A stretch of DNA of 64,000 nt from Musa acuminata AAA Group. Taxonomy: Eukaryota > Streptophyta > Magnoliopsida > Zingiberales > Musaceae. A model generated the notes under the pieces. That model did not search any database, had not been told where the DNA came from, and saw only the letters and a program-made list of their open reading frames with translations. Each line of letters opens with the position of its first letter. The first letter of the stretch is position 1. The translations under genes and the position numbers were made by a program. This document shows, one piece after another, positions 12,601 to 27,600 of the stretch. Location: contig NC_088344.1 of the NCBI RefSeq assembly GCF_036884655.1, positions 37,360,501 to 37,424,500 of the forward strand, read 5' to 3'.

Positions 12601-15600
12601 TGCCGTATTTATGGTATTTGATACAGAATTGAGTTGCATGATATTGCTATTGGCTGAATTTTTTAACATTTTTATGTGTTCATTGAATATTTTGCAGGCA
12701 ATCTCAGTAGCAAGTTGCTTCAGTGATGAAGGCCCTGTACTAATTGTTTGTCCAGCTGTCTTGCGATTTTCATGGGCTGAGGAATTAGAGCACTGGCTTC
12801 CCACCCTTTTACCAAAGGATATCCATCTTGGTACTTTCCAAAGAACATGCATGTATGAAGTAGATTAGTAGTTTTTTAGGAGCACAAAGTGCAATCAAAG
12901 GTTTGGTTAGCCTGGTTTGGTTTTATGACCATTTGCTTTCACTTTTTGCATGACAAATTTAAAATCATGTCTTTGAAAAGTTTGAGCATCTTGGTTTACA
13001 TGAATGTTGCTTTGTATGTTTAATTGCAATTTGCAACAGTGGTTTCTTTTATTTTCTGATTCGCTTCTGCTTCCTGCTTTTAAGTTATATATAATAAACC
13101 TCGGTATCTTTATTTTCTTTCATATGGAGGTTCGTTTGATTTTTACGATGAAACAAATATATGACCTCTAGGTTGCAGTATGCTTCTCTCAGTTTTCTTC
13201 TTTACTCAAATTTGCAGTTCTTAATTCTTATCACGTATTGGTACCCGACATATTGTTAATTCTTTATTTTTCTTGTGTGTTTTTAGGAATAATGTGTCTA
13301 TGAAGATGCTAATCGTTGAAACTCTTTGACACTGCCAATGTGGCCAAGGATCTCTTGAAAGATAGAAATATGCAAAAATTGGTTTCTTGCCACATAGGTT
13401 TCTTTTGTTTCTGTGGGCCTTATGGCAGTTGTAATCTGGATATTTTTCCCTAAGCAAAATTTCTTTGCCAATGTTTATATTATTAACTTTATCATGACAA
13501 GTTTTGGCTGTTACTTGATTTGTTTTTGCAGGCTTCATAGGTTTTTAATAAACAAAGGATAATTTTGGATTCAAGAATATTATGAGGCACAAAAGTAGAT
13601 GATTTATAGTTCTTCTATGCTCTTAATTACTTGAATCAAATTCATTTCTACTGATGTGGCAGGCTGCATTTTGTTTATTGCATGCTCATGATAAGTTATG
13701 AATCAGCAGATAAAAAAATATATTTGTGCCTAGCACTATAATCAACTCTGAATTTGGGGTGATTACTAGATTAAATATTTCTTAACTTTAAAGTTAACCA
13801 CACATCTTTGTTTAGACTCCTGAGCTACTGAGCCTGTGTTTCACTCCAATCATATTTATCTGTAAGCCTAGCAGGATGCTTAATCTTGCGTGCAGTTTGA
13901 TGTTAAAAAAAAGAGTAATTATTTGACTTTCATCTCTTTCTTAACTTGGTTTACTCTGTTGAAGAATCTCCCACCATACGTTATGGTATGTACACATAGG
14001 TGCAGTGAACCTGTTGGTTGATTATCCTTCTACATTCCTATTTTTAGGAATTTTACTGTCAAGGAATAACTAAAAGGATTGTCGTTTTGTGGTGCTGACT
14101 TGCAATGATGCCTTCTGAACATGGTACAACTCTAGTGTTGTGTTTATTGGTGTGCCCTTCTGCTGGCTCAAATAAAAAAATTGATTGGCTTATGTAGGCA
14201 ACCTTAGCATGGGTTCACATGACCTATATATTATTTACGTGGTAGTGTGATATTCATTTTAAGTTATCATGTGCTTAACATTTGGTGGAATATGAAGTTT
14301 GTCTTGCAAGTGTAATATGTGACTTAGATAATATTATACTAGTGTGATTTGAGATCTCATGTTCTAGATTCATCATGTGATTTTATATGCTAATGGTTGA
14401 TGTGATGACTTCTATAAAGAGAAAGAAACATATTACATGCTTTGTTCTCTGAAATTCTTTCTTATATTGTTCTCTCATGGGTTCTTTTTTGAAAAGAAAG
14501 AAACACAGTTACCTTTACTTTTTTCATGCATCATAGTTTATCATCTGTGATTGCTTCATTCACTACTTTTATTTTTCGACCAAAATAAATCTTGTAATTT
14601 AATTAGTAAGGAAGGAGATGTTCTTTGCTTGGTGCTCCATTTGATGGTTGAAACATGAATGTGATGAATAAGGAATATCTGAAACTTTAGTTCACATGTT
14701 ATGACTATCAACCATAGCAAAGAAAAACAAAAGTGATGAGCAGCAAGTGTCATGCTGTGATTTACCTTTCATCTCGTTTGCTCTTTGGTGTTGATTATAC
14801 TTTCTATATGAGTTATTTAAAAATTGATGCATTATGTAAATGGTTATATTTTTTGTACTGGAGCTATTTCATTTAAGAATTTGATGTAGTACTTGAACTT
14901 TCAAAACAGACCTGATTCATATAAGGTACCCTGGATATTTAATTCATTGGGCATTGAGTTCTCTTCTTTTTTTGGGGACAATTCAGGGTTTTGAGATTTC
15001 CTCTTAAGATGCTTGTTGAAAACCAGTAAAAATTTGAAGATGCTTATTCCTTTATTATTTTCTTTTCTCAGTATTTGGTCATCGAGATAATCTTGACTAC
15101 TTGGAAAGGCATCCAAAGGTGGTTGTTGTTTCATATACAATGTTGAATCGTTTGCAGAAGACTATGTTGGAAAGAAATTGGTCACTTATGATTGTCGATG
15201 AATCACATAATGTACGCTGCACAAAGAAACAAATGGAGTCAGAAGAGGTAACTTAGTTTGAATCTACTGGGTTATTATTGCAGTTAATTCTTCGGTAGCA
15301 TAGCTTCTAATTTTGATGTTCAGCTTTTATTGAGCTTTGGGTTAATTGCTTTGAATTTTTTTCATATCAAGAGTTTATGCTGTATTCTCTATGTAGGCAA
15401 TACAAAAAAAGAGTGTGGTTGTCTTGAATCTGTAGAATCATCCCTCTTTCCCTTCATCCATCTCTCTTTCCCTCCTACGCAAATTTCTTCCAATTTTTAC
15501 GAGTTTGTTAAAAAGAGAAGCCTAATTTCTCAAGAAGAATATTTGAATTGAAGATGCAACGGCTAATGTCTTCGAAATTAAGTCCAAACTCCTATTTCTT

Positions 15601-18600
15601 AGCTTGATGACTTAATTTAGAGGCATGATCTAAGATGCATGTTTGATTACACCTAATTTAGTGCTTGATCCACAAAGATCAACGCTCAAACTATGTAATA
15701 TCTGTTGTTTTGTGAACTTGAACCACTTAAGCTATATGAATCTTAATAACATTAGGTAGGAAACACTCATGAGATAGGACATTTTAAGGGTTTGGCCATT
15801 TGAAACCCCTAAAAAAGGGTATCAAGTCATGCCGATAAATCATGTGTCACGACACCCAGTACATACCAGACCCACGTCAATTTGGCCAGGGATCGTCATG
15901 GGTCTGCTATGCAAAATGTCAAACCATGGTCCATTTATCTTGTCTTTACTTAATATCTAGTCACTGTAACTGCCATGGTCAAAGTTGAAATTTAATGGAA
16001 GTGGCAAATCGGCACCTGAAGTCTGTGTTCATGGTTGAGATTCTTAAACTTTTTGTGCAAACATGGAAGATTTAGCTTTTTGGTTCCTCACCATTTGATC
16101 CGATGGAAGATTGTTCATAGTTTAACTTGACTTTTTCTTCCTTTGTTTATATGACAGACAAAATCTGTACTTGCATTGGCAGCAAAGATCAAGCGCATCA
16201 TTTTACTTTCAGGGACACCTTCTTTGTCAAGGTTATATTTCAACAGAAATTGAATCCCTTGTTAGTGCAACCTATAATTGATGATTCTTTTTTGATTGCA
16301 TATCTTTAAACTTAGTAATCTATAATCCTCCAACACCATGGGACAAAATCACATACTTCATTGAAATTGAATTATATTTTACAAGTAAGCTTTGGTCATA
16401 GTAGTGGCTATTTGACCATGAGCGTTGATAAAAAATGGTCGTCGAAGAAAATTTATGAGGAATAACATCATTAAAAGTCAATGCAGAAGATTGGCCAATA
16501 TGATTTCATATGGCACATTGCTTCCTAAGTTGAGTGCACTACTGTAATAGCGAGGCTAAAAGTGATCTTGATATGGTACAGAATCTGTTTGAGACTTGAT
16601 TTAGCAATTATTCCACATAAGAGAAGGATATCATCTGCAAGATCGAGGTATGTGAAGACGCAGCTGAGGCATCTCATTTGAAATATATTTAACCCTCCAT
16701 GATCAATTATGTTGGTGAGGACATACATAAGTAAGGTTGCTAGGTGGGATGGGGATCTCCTTGCCTTGGACCTTTCCTTTGATCAAATAAGTTACATGGT
16801 TAATACTTGAGAAGCACTCATAAGATTTAGGATGTAACCTGAGAGAGTTATTTCCTGTCAAAGGCCCTGAATATGAAGATGTCGAGGATAAAGGTTTATT
16901 TGATTTCATTGAGAGCATTCGTGAAGTCAAAAACGTGATTTGTAATCTCATTCTTCTTGATTTCTTTTAGGATTAAGTGCTAGTGATAGCCACAAAAACG
17001 TGATTTGTAATCTCATTTTGTGACAGTTACACCTAATCTCTTCTGTGTCTACTCAAGACCTGGTAATAAACAATCTTTGCTTTGAAGCAAATTGACAATC
17101 ATGAGCAGTATTCCAAACATTTCCTTTCTTGTGGTTGTCTGGGTTTAAAATCTTTAAGATCAAAATGAAGGATGAGACAGGATCATGATCTTACAAAACT
17201 TTGAGACATGCAGCAAGTGCATTCTATTCTAAGCATTGCCGTATGATGATTGTCACACTTAGCTTATTCCAATCAGCATAGACAGTAGCCTTATCCATTT
17301 CCTATATTCGCTACATTTGTTGCTAATTTTATTGCTTTTGCTTGGTATCGATTTTTTTCTTGTTCTATCTTTTATCGAGTTTCTAGTTTCTTACTTGTGG
17401 TTTTTGCTAGGTGATCATAGGCCCTATGACATTTACCATCAGATCAATATGTTATGGTGCGTTTATCTTTGATAGTGATTTTATCTATTTTTGAATTTTA
17501 GTTGTACAAGATAATATGAGCTTCCTGGAGTTTTCATCCTCATAATATATTCTTTGCAATCCATTTCTCAATATTGGACTTCAGGCCTGGGTTGCTTGGA
17601 AAGGATAAGTATGAATTTGCAAAGAGTTATTGCTCAGTCAAACTTGTTCAGCGCTCTCATGGGGTTGTTTTTAAGGTACCTGGCATTTATTCAGTACCAT
17701 TAGACTTGCGTTGTTTTGGAATTCAATTTTTGTTGTTGGTGTAGATAGATTATTTTATTTCCTTTAGCACACATTTTGATAACATGCCGGTACATTATGT
17801 ACTCACCAACATGGTTCACAATGGTATCTGTGTCAGCTGGCACAACTTTATGGGGTCTCAGTTCATTCTCGGACAGTACAAGAGCCTTTGCCAATATTGT
17901 GCTTACCTCTGAAAAATTCAAAACTATTATGTAGATTACATTAACGTATGCTATGATCATGTGTGATAAAACCACTTTGCCTTTTACTACACATGCACGA
18001 ATCTTCAATTGGCTTGAACAAGCCAGTAAAGTGCAAAAATTTTAAAGTTTTTTTATAATCATGACATTTGTACAAGAGTATTAGTTTAAATATTATCAAA
18101 TATAACTTCTTTTTATATTCTCTTTTGTGTCCTTTTGATTTCATTGTAGTTTGATACTTTGATTATAAGTTCTTGCATTTTTTTCTTGTTATGCCTCATC
18201 TTCTCACTTTCATGCAGGACTTTTCAAAGGGTATCAGACTGGGAGAGTTAAATATACTACTTGGGCAAACCGTGATGGTTAGTTCTTACCCAACTAACTT
18301 CTTGTAGGTGTAGTTATTTTAAAATCATCTGATCAATTTTTATCCAGATATATTACTGTGAAGAATAAAGTTTCTAGCTGGTAAGTATAGGTTAATGTGA
18401 TATGTTGATTAGAAGGTAGCTGTAAATAAGATGATGAAAAGCAAATATGTTCTCTTGCTACACTTTATTCTAGATGTTGTGCAATCTAAAAAAATGTGAT
18501 CTATTTTTAAGCTTAACTTGTTAGATGCTCGAACATGCCAAGCCACTTAGTTATTTTTGTCTGTAGTTTACTGTACTATTGATTGCAAAACAGATGGCAT

Positions 18601-21600
18601 TGCGCTTGGTTGTGGTGCATTGCCTTCATTTTTCTCATAAAGGCGCTCAAAGTTTAGCTTTTAACCAGTAAACTGGGCTAATACATTTAAGCATCTTCTT
18701 GGACCTTTTAAACAAAGAAAGACTTCCCATTTTGTTTTGCATTTGTGAGAATGAAGAAATAGTCTGACTGGTCAGTTGTGTGGGCTTAGTGGAAAACAGG
18801 ATTACAGAAAGACTTGGAAGAATAGATTAAGTCTTCACAGGAGTTGAATTTTAATGGGAGAAAAAAACATAAAAAATATAAATACTAGTATAATGCATTT
18901 GATTATTAAACAAAATATAAAACATATGAGCATGGCAGAATTGTTATGAATGAATGTTGTAATACACAATATAAAACACAATATAATTGAACTTTACAAG
19001 TGTTGTAATGCACATTGTTCAACAAACCAAGGCAGATAAGTATGCATGGGCAGACCAACAGTGATTTAAAAAACGCTAGGCGCTAAAAGGCACCAAGATC
19101 CCAAAACGCCTGAAGCGCTAAGTGCTCGCCTAGGCGGTCGCTTGAGCGAAGCGAGGTACTCTAAAATATTAAAATATTAAAATATATAATATAATTATTT
19201 AAATAAAAATATGATATTAAATTAAATATATACTATTAACAGTATATTACTTAAGTTAGAGGGGGAGAAAAAAAAATCTCTGAAATATTAAAATAAAAAA
19301 TAAAAAAATATTATATAATTAAAAATATAATTATTTAAATAAAATATGATATTAATTTTAAAATATACTGTTAATAGTATATTACTTAAAGTTAGAGGAG
19401 GGAGAAAAAAATGTTAACAGTAACAGAGGGAGATAGTAGCAATGGCGAAGGATTGGTTTAAGATAGTTACGGCAGTGCTGCAAATGATAGTAGCGGCAGC
19501 GAGGGAAGCTACGAACAGTAGCAGTGACAGTGGTGAAAGCTGCAGACAACAATAGCGACAATGGTGGAAGCTACGGACAGTAGCGACAAAAGCTACAGAC
19601 AACAGCAGTGGCAATGACAGAAGTTCTAGAGGGCATCCGTAAGTGGCGGAGGAACCTACCATCCTTTCCCTCGATAGTGGAAGGAAGCGACAATAGAAGG
19701 AAGCTACGGGGGTCGTAAAACTCATCTGTCGACAACAGAGGAAGGCATTGTATGCTACGTCTACGGCGGAGGAAGTGGCAAAAAGCATCGATGGCGGAGG
19801 CAGAAGCAGAACTGGGGTTCCTCGGGGTCGTGCGAGCGTGAAGCACGGCTTTTGAGGTAAGAAACTATGAACCGAACCAAACTTAAACATGTTCGGTTCG
19901 CTTAATTGAACTGGGCGCTTGCTTGAAGTGCGCAGCGCCTGGGTTTGGGCGAGCGCCCAGGCGACACCTCATTGAAGCGCGCCGCCTGGTCCACACATGA
20001 GGCGCTCGGGCCTCGCCTCACCTCGCCCGAGGGCTTAGGCAGTATATTACTTAACAGTATATTACTTAAGTTAGAGGGGGAGAAAAAAAAATCTCTGAAA
20101 TATTAAAATAAAAAATAAAAAAATATTATATAATTAAAAATATAATTATTTAAATAAAATATGATATTAATTTTAAAATATACTGTTAATAGTATATTAC
20201 TTAAAGTTAGAGGAGGGAGAAAAAAATGTTAACAGTAACAGAGGGAGATAGTAGCAATGGCGAAGGATTGGTTTAAGATAGTTACGGCAGTGCTGCAAAT
20301 GATAGTAGCGGCAGCGAGGGAAGCTACGAACAGTAGCAGTGACAGTGGTGAAAGCTGCAGACAACAATAGCGACAATGGTGGAAGCTACGGACAGTAGCG
20401 ACAAAAGCTACAGACAACAGCAGTGGCAATGACAGAAGTTCTAGAGGGCATCCGTAAGTGGCGGAGGAACCTACCATCCTTTCCCTCGATAGTGGAAGGA
20501 AGCGACAATAGAAGGAAGCTACGGGGGTCGTAAAACTCATCTGTCGACAACAGAGGAAGGCATTGTATGCTACGTCTACGGCGGAGGAAGTGGCAAAAAG
20601 CATCGATGGCGGAGGCAGAAGCAGAACTGGGGTTCCTCGGGGTCGTGCGAGCGTGAAGCACGGCTTTTGAGGTAAGAAACTATGAACCGAACCAAACTTA
20701 AACATGTTCGGTTCGCTTAATTGAACTGGGCGCTTGCTTGAAGTGCGCAGCGCCTGGGTTTGGGCGAGCGCCCAGGCGACACCTCATTGAAGCGCGCCGC
20801 CTGGTCCACACATGAGGCGCTCGGGCCTCGCCTCACCTCGCCCGAGGGCTTAGGCGAGCGCCTGAGCACCTATTTAAATCACTGTAGACCGATATGCACC
20901 ACTTGGCGAATACTTGTTTGCCCGTGGATTGGGACATGGACCACCCCTTTTCAGGCAATCTAGTCTGATTTTGGGGTTTGTTTTCTTTTTTCTGATTTTT
21001 GGTTGTTGACCCATCAATTTAGGGTATATGAGCAGACCCAGGCAATCTGGTCTCGGAAAGCCACATGGTCACATTGTAGGCTTGCTGACTTGCGGCTAAG
21101 CACTGCCCACCTCCCCCTGCAGCTACACCTCTTGGTATGTCTCTTCTTTTTAGGGAAAGAAATGATGTATCTAACATTATATCTTGCTTGAGATTTTTAA
21201 GGATTAGAAACAAAGTCTTAGCACAAACATTAAAAGAAAACAAACATGGACTTTGTGCAGCTTGTAGTTCACTTCAAAGTGTTTCCATTTGTAGCATGTA
21301 TCTAGTGAGTTGGTTTCTCAAAGTATTTTCAAACATGGCAACCGATTTTCTACTTTTAATGTTAAAGATGTTGGTGGACTTACAGTGGAGAACTTTTTAA
21401 AACTTGATGTTCATTGTAGATTCTGTTTTAGGTTATATTGCTGAGCATGTTCCATATATTGGGACCAATATTAGGTCACCACGAAGATGGTGATGGGTCA
21501 TATTAGATAGACATGATCAGTTAGCTCAAACTGTTGGATGAGATTTCAGTCCGGAAAAAAAAAGAGAATAGAGAGAAAATAAAGACAAATTGAGAACTAA

Positions 21601-24600
21601 CAAATTTAGCCGGTGCCATAAATCTCTTTGGTAGCCAACAAAAACTTTAATGAAAATATAATTGTTCAAATACTCTATTGAATAACTTCGAGTTGATCAA
21701 ACCTTGTTAAAATATAGCTGATTTGAAGTTTGATGATTGATGGCAGAATAAGTAAGTTTATGTTAAATTATGATTGTACAAACCTGAATCAGCATTCGAT
21801 TAATTGTATACACAGGGTTTATAATTAGATTGGATCTATTGGATTACTTGCAAGTCCCAAACTTGATCAAAATGTGGATTCTTGTTGGATCAAAGTAAAA
21901 TTACATGAAATGTGTGAAAATCAAGTATGTTTTTGCTCAGTTGCTGTTGAATAGATTTGGGTTTTGGACTACTGATTGTAACTTCTCTTGAACTATGTGA
22001 TTAAATTGAACCGAAATGAATTGTGTATTTTACCAGATTGAATTAGATTGGCTGGTATCCATCTAGATAGGTTGGTATGAGTTGATCTCAGGTTGAATCT
22101 GGTGATCCATCTGGTCTTTTATTGTGAATTGACTATGGCTTATTAATTAAGCTTTTCTGTGTGAAGCTCAAATTGAGTTTTCTAGGTTAGGGTTTGGCTG
22201 TAAAATCTGGTTGCACAGATTGAGTTTTCTAGGATAGGGATTGGCTCTAAATTCTGGTTGGCATACTCCAGAATGATTAATGATAATGTGCTTTAATAGA
22301 GTCCTGCAGATTATCTGTAACCAAATTTATGATCTAATTAAGATAACCTGCCTTTGACCATGCTTCCTTTAGTTCATTTGATGATTTGTCATGGCCCATC
22401 GACTGGAGGATCAATTGCTCCTTTTTTCTTTCATTTTACATTTCTTACTTCAATAACAATTTGAATGTTGTTTTACTGACAACTCTTTCTGTTCATGTTA
22501 TAGGTAAGGCGTTTGAAGGAACATGTATTAACACAACTACCACCCAAGCGTCGCCAAATTGTATGGGTGGTGCTGAAGGCAGCTGATATTCTTCTAGCAA
22601 CATCATCATGTTCTACAAGTGGCACAATGGTCATGGATGGAGAATCCAGAAAGGAATCTTTTGTAGATTGTTTTTCTGACCAAGATAAATATGATGGAGA
22701 TCAGAAACTGGAGAAATATGATGCCTGTCCAGGTGAAATTTTTCTTGAGTACATGGATTTCTTTGTTTTTGTTTCCTATCTGCTGTTTTACATGCATCTG
22801 TCTGCATGAAGCACCAGCTAGCTTGTTGCTTGAGTTATTTTTATTTCACTTAGTAGCAGTCATCATGTATGCGAAATTTATTATCCATGTGATCGTTGTT
22901 GGTTCAGATGTTACGTTACTATTGATGACTCTAATTAGCCATTAGTATGCTTATCTTCTGTTTTGTTGATTTCAAGTGATCATAACTATTCTTTAGTTTC
23001 ACTGAGTTGGTGACATGTTGATGTGTTTCAGTTATTTCATTTCTCTGTCTTTTTTCAGGCACTGAGTGCAAGAAATCTCAAAAGCATCTTTCCCATCAAG
23101 AAATTGGCATCGCAAAATTATCTGGATTTCGTGAGTGGTTCTCCAATCATTTCATATTTAGAGAATCAGAGGATGTAGATAGTGTAGAGATGGGACTTTG
23201 TTCTCAGAAAACAATAATATTTGCTCATCATTTAAAGGTTCTAGATGGAATACAGGTGAGACATGTACTTTTTAGCATTTATTATTATTGATATTGTTCT
23301 ATATGAAAAAATTGAATATTTGAAGAAATTATTAATAACTATGAAGAACAGACACAGACACAGCATACGGAAATATGGATACACTGGCATTACAGGCAAT
23401 TGATAGATGTGTTTTTTCTGTATAGTATTGTAATTTTTTCTGATAAATATCACAGAGATCATAATATGTGAGAATTATAAGAAACGGAACAACCATTCTT
23501 GTAGATACTTCAAGGAACTTTCTGGCATGTGTCAAATTGTATTCTGTCAATTTCATGTCCAACACATATCCAGTATGGTTACAACAATATTTGAAGTATC
23601 GATATTTGATTGGCTATTTGAAGTATCAATATTTCATTGGCGATAATTTACTAAGAAAAAAATTAACGTGAGCGGTGTTTGGTTCATAAAAATCACTGCC
23701 TTCTTTACTTAGAAGTTAAGTGAATCTCCGTCGCAGTGTGCTTGTACTCAAATGTATTCTTTTGTTTGTGTGTGTGTGTGTGTCATATGATATATGCTTT
23801 TCAGTGCTTGTCTTAGTTTCTGAACATAGTCACTGAAAGTGATTTTTCTTTAAAAAAATCATTTTGAAATAGACAATCTACAACCTTATGATTTTTTTCC
23901 TTTATGAGTAAAATGGCTAGGGTTCATATTGTGAAAAAAGACAACAGACCTTTTGATTTTTTTATTCATTTTGAAGAAGCATGGAGTATGCCACTAAAGA
24001 CTGCATAAATAAGACACTCATCCTTGTATTATTGTTAATTGTTATAACAGCAACCTTGCAACTCAGGGTAATGTATAAGACATAAATAACAGTTCTTGAC
24101 TGGAATTGTCAAATCTTCAGTTTCCAACAATAGAAACTATGTATCTCCCTTGGCTTTTTATTTGACATTGATCTTCTCAAACTTGATGATAGCCCAATTG
24201 TAAGGGTGTGATCATGATATCATGGTTCTTGTTCCCAGCTTTAAAGTGTTGTTCATGTTATGTTCTTTTTTTTTTTCCCTTTGTGGAAGCCTCTAACAAA
24301 TTTTAAACATGAAGCTTGATGTAGAATTATGTGCTTTTTACCTTTATTCTTTATACCTGTATCTTTTAGGCATTTATATGTGAGAAAGGGATTAAATTCG
24401 TTCGACTTGATGGCAATGTACTTGGTAGAGAGAGGAAACATGCTGTTGAAGCTTTTCGTTTCTCAACAGAGGTAACTTTATTCTTCCTAGCTGAATCTTT
24501 TAGGTATTTATATGTGGCAAGGGTAAAAAATATTTGTTCACCTTGATGGCAAGACACTTGGTAGAGAGAGGAATGTTATTGTTAAATCATTTTGTTTCTT

Positions 24601-27600
24601 GACAGAGATTTATTTTGCAGCTTATTTGTCACCAATATTGGCAAAGATGAAACTTTATTAGTTCAGTGATGATGATTTCTTTGGAATTCATTACCATATA
24701 TAGATGTATTTGGAGGAATGCTTCTTAGTTTCTTTTTCTTATAAAACTATTATGATAATTTCTTTTTTTTTGTAACAATTAGATGTTTATTGTTACTTGC
24801 ACCCATACTAGGTGATGATTGCAATAATTGGAATAACTGTCGGAAGCTGTGGGCTAGACTTTTCATCGGCGCAGAATGTCATCTTCTTAGAGCTGCCAGA
24901 GACTTCAGCAGAAATGATTCAGGCTAGTCTTTTCAGCTTACATTAGTAACATTATGTAAAAAGAATATCTGACTTGGAATTTATGTTGTGCTGGGGAGAA
25001 ATTTGTATTTTTATTATTTTGTTTTTCTATTCTGTATAAATAACTTCCTTATTTTACTGCCATCACAAGGCTCTGCTGACCAGGTATAGAGAAAACTAAT
25101 AACTTTTATGTAGGAGGGAAGAGAAGGAAAATCCTTGTCTATCAGAAACTTACATAGGGTGTATTAAGAAAATTTATATCAGACTTTATCATCATAAACT
25201 ATACACTTACAATGTCTTATAGGCTGAAGATAGAGCTCATAGGCAAGGGCAAAATAATGCGGTCAACATTTACATTTTTTGTGCAAAGGTATCTTCTTTC
25301 AGAATGTGCAAGCATACTTCTCAACATGTTCACATGAATGTATTTGTTTTATTTCCTCAAATGGTATTTATTAACTGATAAGTTTAACATGCATCAGGGT
25401 ACATCTGATGAATCACGGTGGCTGCACTTAAATAAGAGTTTCTTTTGTTGTTCATCCATGACTAATGGGAAAAAGTATGCCATAAAACAGATAGAGGTCA
25501 TCTGTCAACTTCTTCTGATAAGTGTTTAATATTGAGATGAATCTAGTATCACGTTTATCTTTAATTGAACTCCATGGCTCTCTCTCTCCTTAATTTAACT
25601 GAATTGACAGGTGGGCTCAGTTCTTCACCTGAAATATAATGATAATTCTCTGAGCGATTCTTCTATGGGCATTTCCACAGTTGACCTGAGTAGAAGTTCA
25701 GGTACTGTTCTCTTCAAAATGTGGGAATATAATTAAGGAGGACTAGACATAGCATACTATGGATTTGTTATTCACAGAAAAGAAGTTGATAAATCTGACA
25801 CTGGCACAGTCAAGCAGACTATGCAAGCTATTGAAATGTACAACATAACAGCTCAAGGCAATGAAAGCAGTGTTCAACATAATCAGGTATGAATGTGCAT
25901 CTGTTTTTAGATGGTTTTTTATTTTTTCATATTATTTATCTCGTTTCTGAATTTCCTTGGTTATCATGAATTATTATTTGGTTTTTAAGTTCTCAAATCT
26001 CTTTCTTTAGACTACCAAGGATCACGATATGAATGGCGAGGAGCATTCTTTGATACATGAAAATCAAAATATCGATGGCCATGGAGAACATGCAGAACAG
26101 TCTAACACCGATTCTATCTGCAAAACAATAAAATCATACAATGACACACAGTTTGATTTGTTGGAGAATAGTGCCTTTGAGGTGTGTATTTGATAACTTT
26201 AATTTAAGCAATTCAACTGCTTGAATTCTTATAGTGATAAATAAATTGTGCCTCCTCTAATTCACAGGAGAAGCTACTCTCTGGAATGTCAAATGATGTT
26301 GAGGTTGTAGTACCCGAGCCAGTAATAGTTGACGAGCATTACAATACTCAAGCAGAGTGGCTTCGGTTTGAGGTAATAATACTTCATGTTTGGATTTTTT
26401 TTAAGGTAACCTTTCGATTAGTAGACTAAAGTTTGATTACATTGTTGCAAGTGATCAAGGTGTTAAACTCCTCCCCCTTGTTTTGACAAAGCTTTCAAAC
26501 CTGACCAAAAAGGCTAACTGATGTGCAATGTAGTTCTCAGTCCTGCTTACATAGCTGAATTGAACCACTTGTACAAGGCATTCAAGATGCAAAATATGTT
26601 TGATGATTGCCTTAAGGTGCCAAGGAGCATTGGAGGATCTGTTCAGAACAACAACGTCAAATTTGACCCAAATCTGTCATAATCCTAGCCAAGAAGCACA
26701 AAGTATTCCTTTGTACATAGCATGGCATTCAGCATGAGAACTATTCTGAAGCTCAATGAAGGCACATCGGACAGCCACGAAATGATCCTGATTGTTCAAT
26801 TAGCTAACGAAATCCCTGCATCACTAGCATCCAAGTGAAAAGAACCATCATAGTTCATGATGCAATTATAGGAGGAGAAATTTGGGGGAGAACAAATGCT
26901 AGGAGAGCCATGTGTGTGGGGTAGTCCCTCAGAATGGTTTTAGGTTGCAATATAGTCATTAGTGGTAGATACCACTTTACACCTAATGAATGGAGAAGGA
27001 CCTGGCCTAGTGGTTGTGATATAGAGTCATTTCTGTCGAGCCAAAGGCACCAAAGGGGGTGACATAATACGTAGCATTTGTCAAGCAGTGTCTTTACACT
27101 GCTCTTGACCCTCACAGAGTGTTGCCCCATTTCCTCAAATGACTTGAAGTTATAGTCAAGTTTAGCAGTGATTAGGTCTCAAAGTTCCTGAGCAACCCCG
27201 CAATAGAAGAAGATATGATTTGGAGAATCAGAATCCAATTTAGAAACAGGGCAAGGATCTCTTTGGCAATAAAGAATAATGGAAGGCAAGATCATAAGTA
27301 GGAAGCCTGTTCCACAAAAAGGTTGTTCATCTCATTAATATTCATAAAAGTAGGCCAGATAGAGACTGGTAAGTTGTCAATTTAGGAGTCATGTAATATG
27401 TTGATGTTGGTGCCTGTACCAACCCCTTTTAGGGAAACCCAAGCAAGGAGGAAAGGTTCTTCATAGACCAAGAGCAGTTTGAGTGACAGATAGGGCTTCA
27501 AGGTTTTAAATCACCATATTTAGCCCTAAGAATGTGGACCCAAAGAAAATCAGCTTTGTTGATGAGGCAAAATCCTTTTAGCAGAAATGGTTCTTTTGAC

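Noticed and set aside
16930..17016. Repeated AAACGTGATTTGTAATCTCATT about 64 bases apart in intron 5
   Set aside because: A simple short direct duplication at the edge of a LINE relic; too little to define an element.
19414..20705. Two identical 158-residue minus-strand open frames (19414-19890 and 20229-20705)
   Set aside because: They lie in the duplicated interior of a hAT element, have Leu/Ser-rich composition and no family resemblance. The identity reflects the DNA duplication, not a conserved protein.
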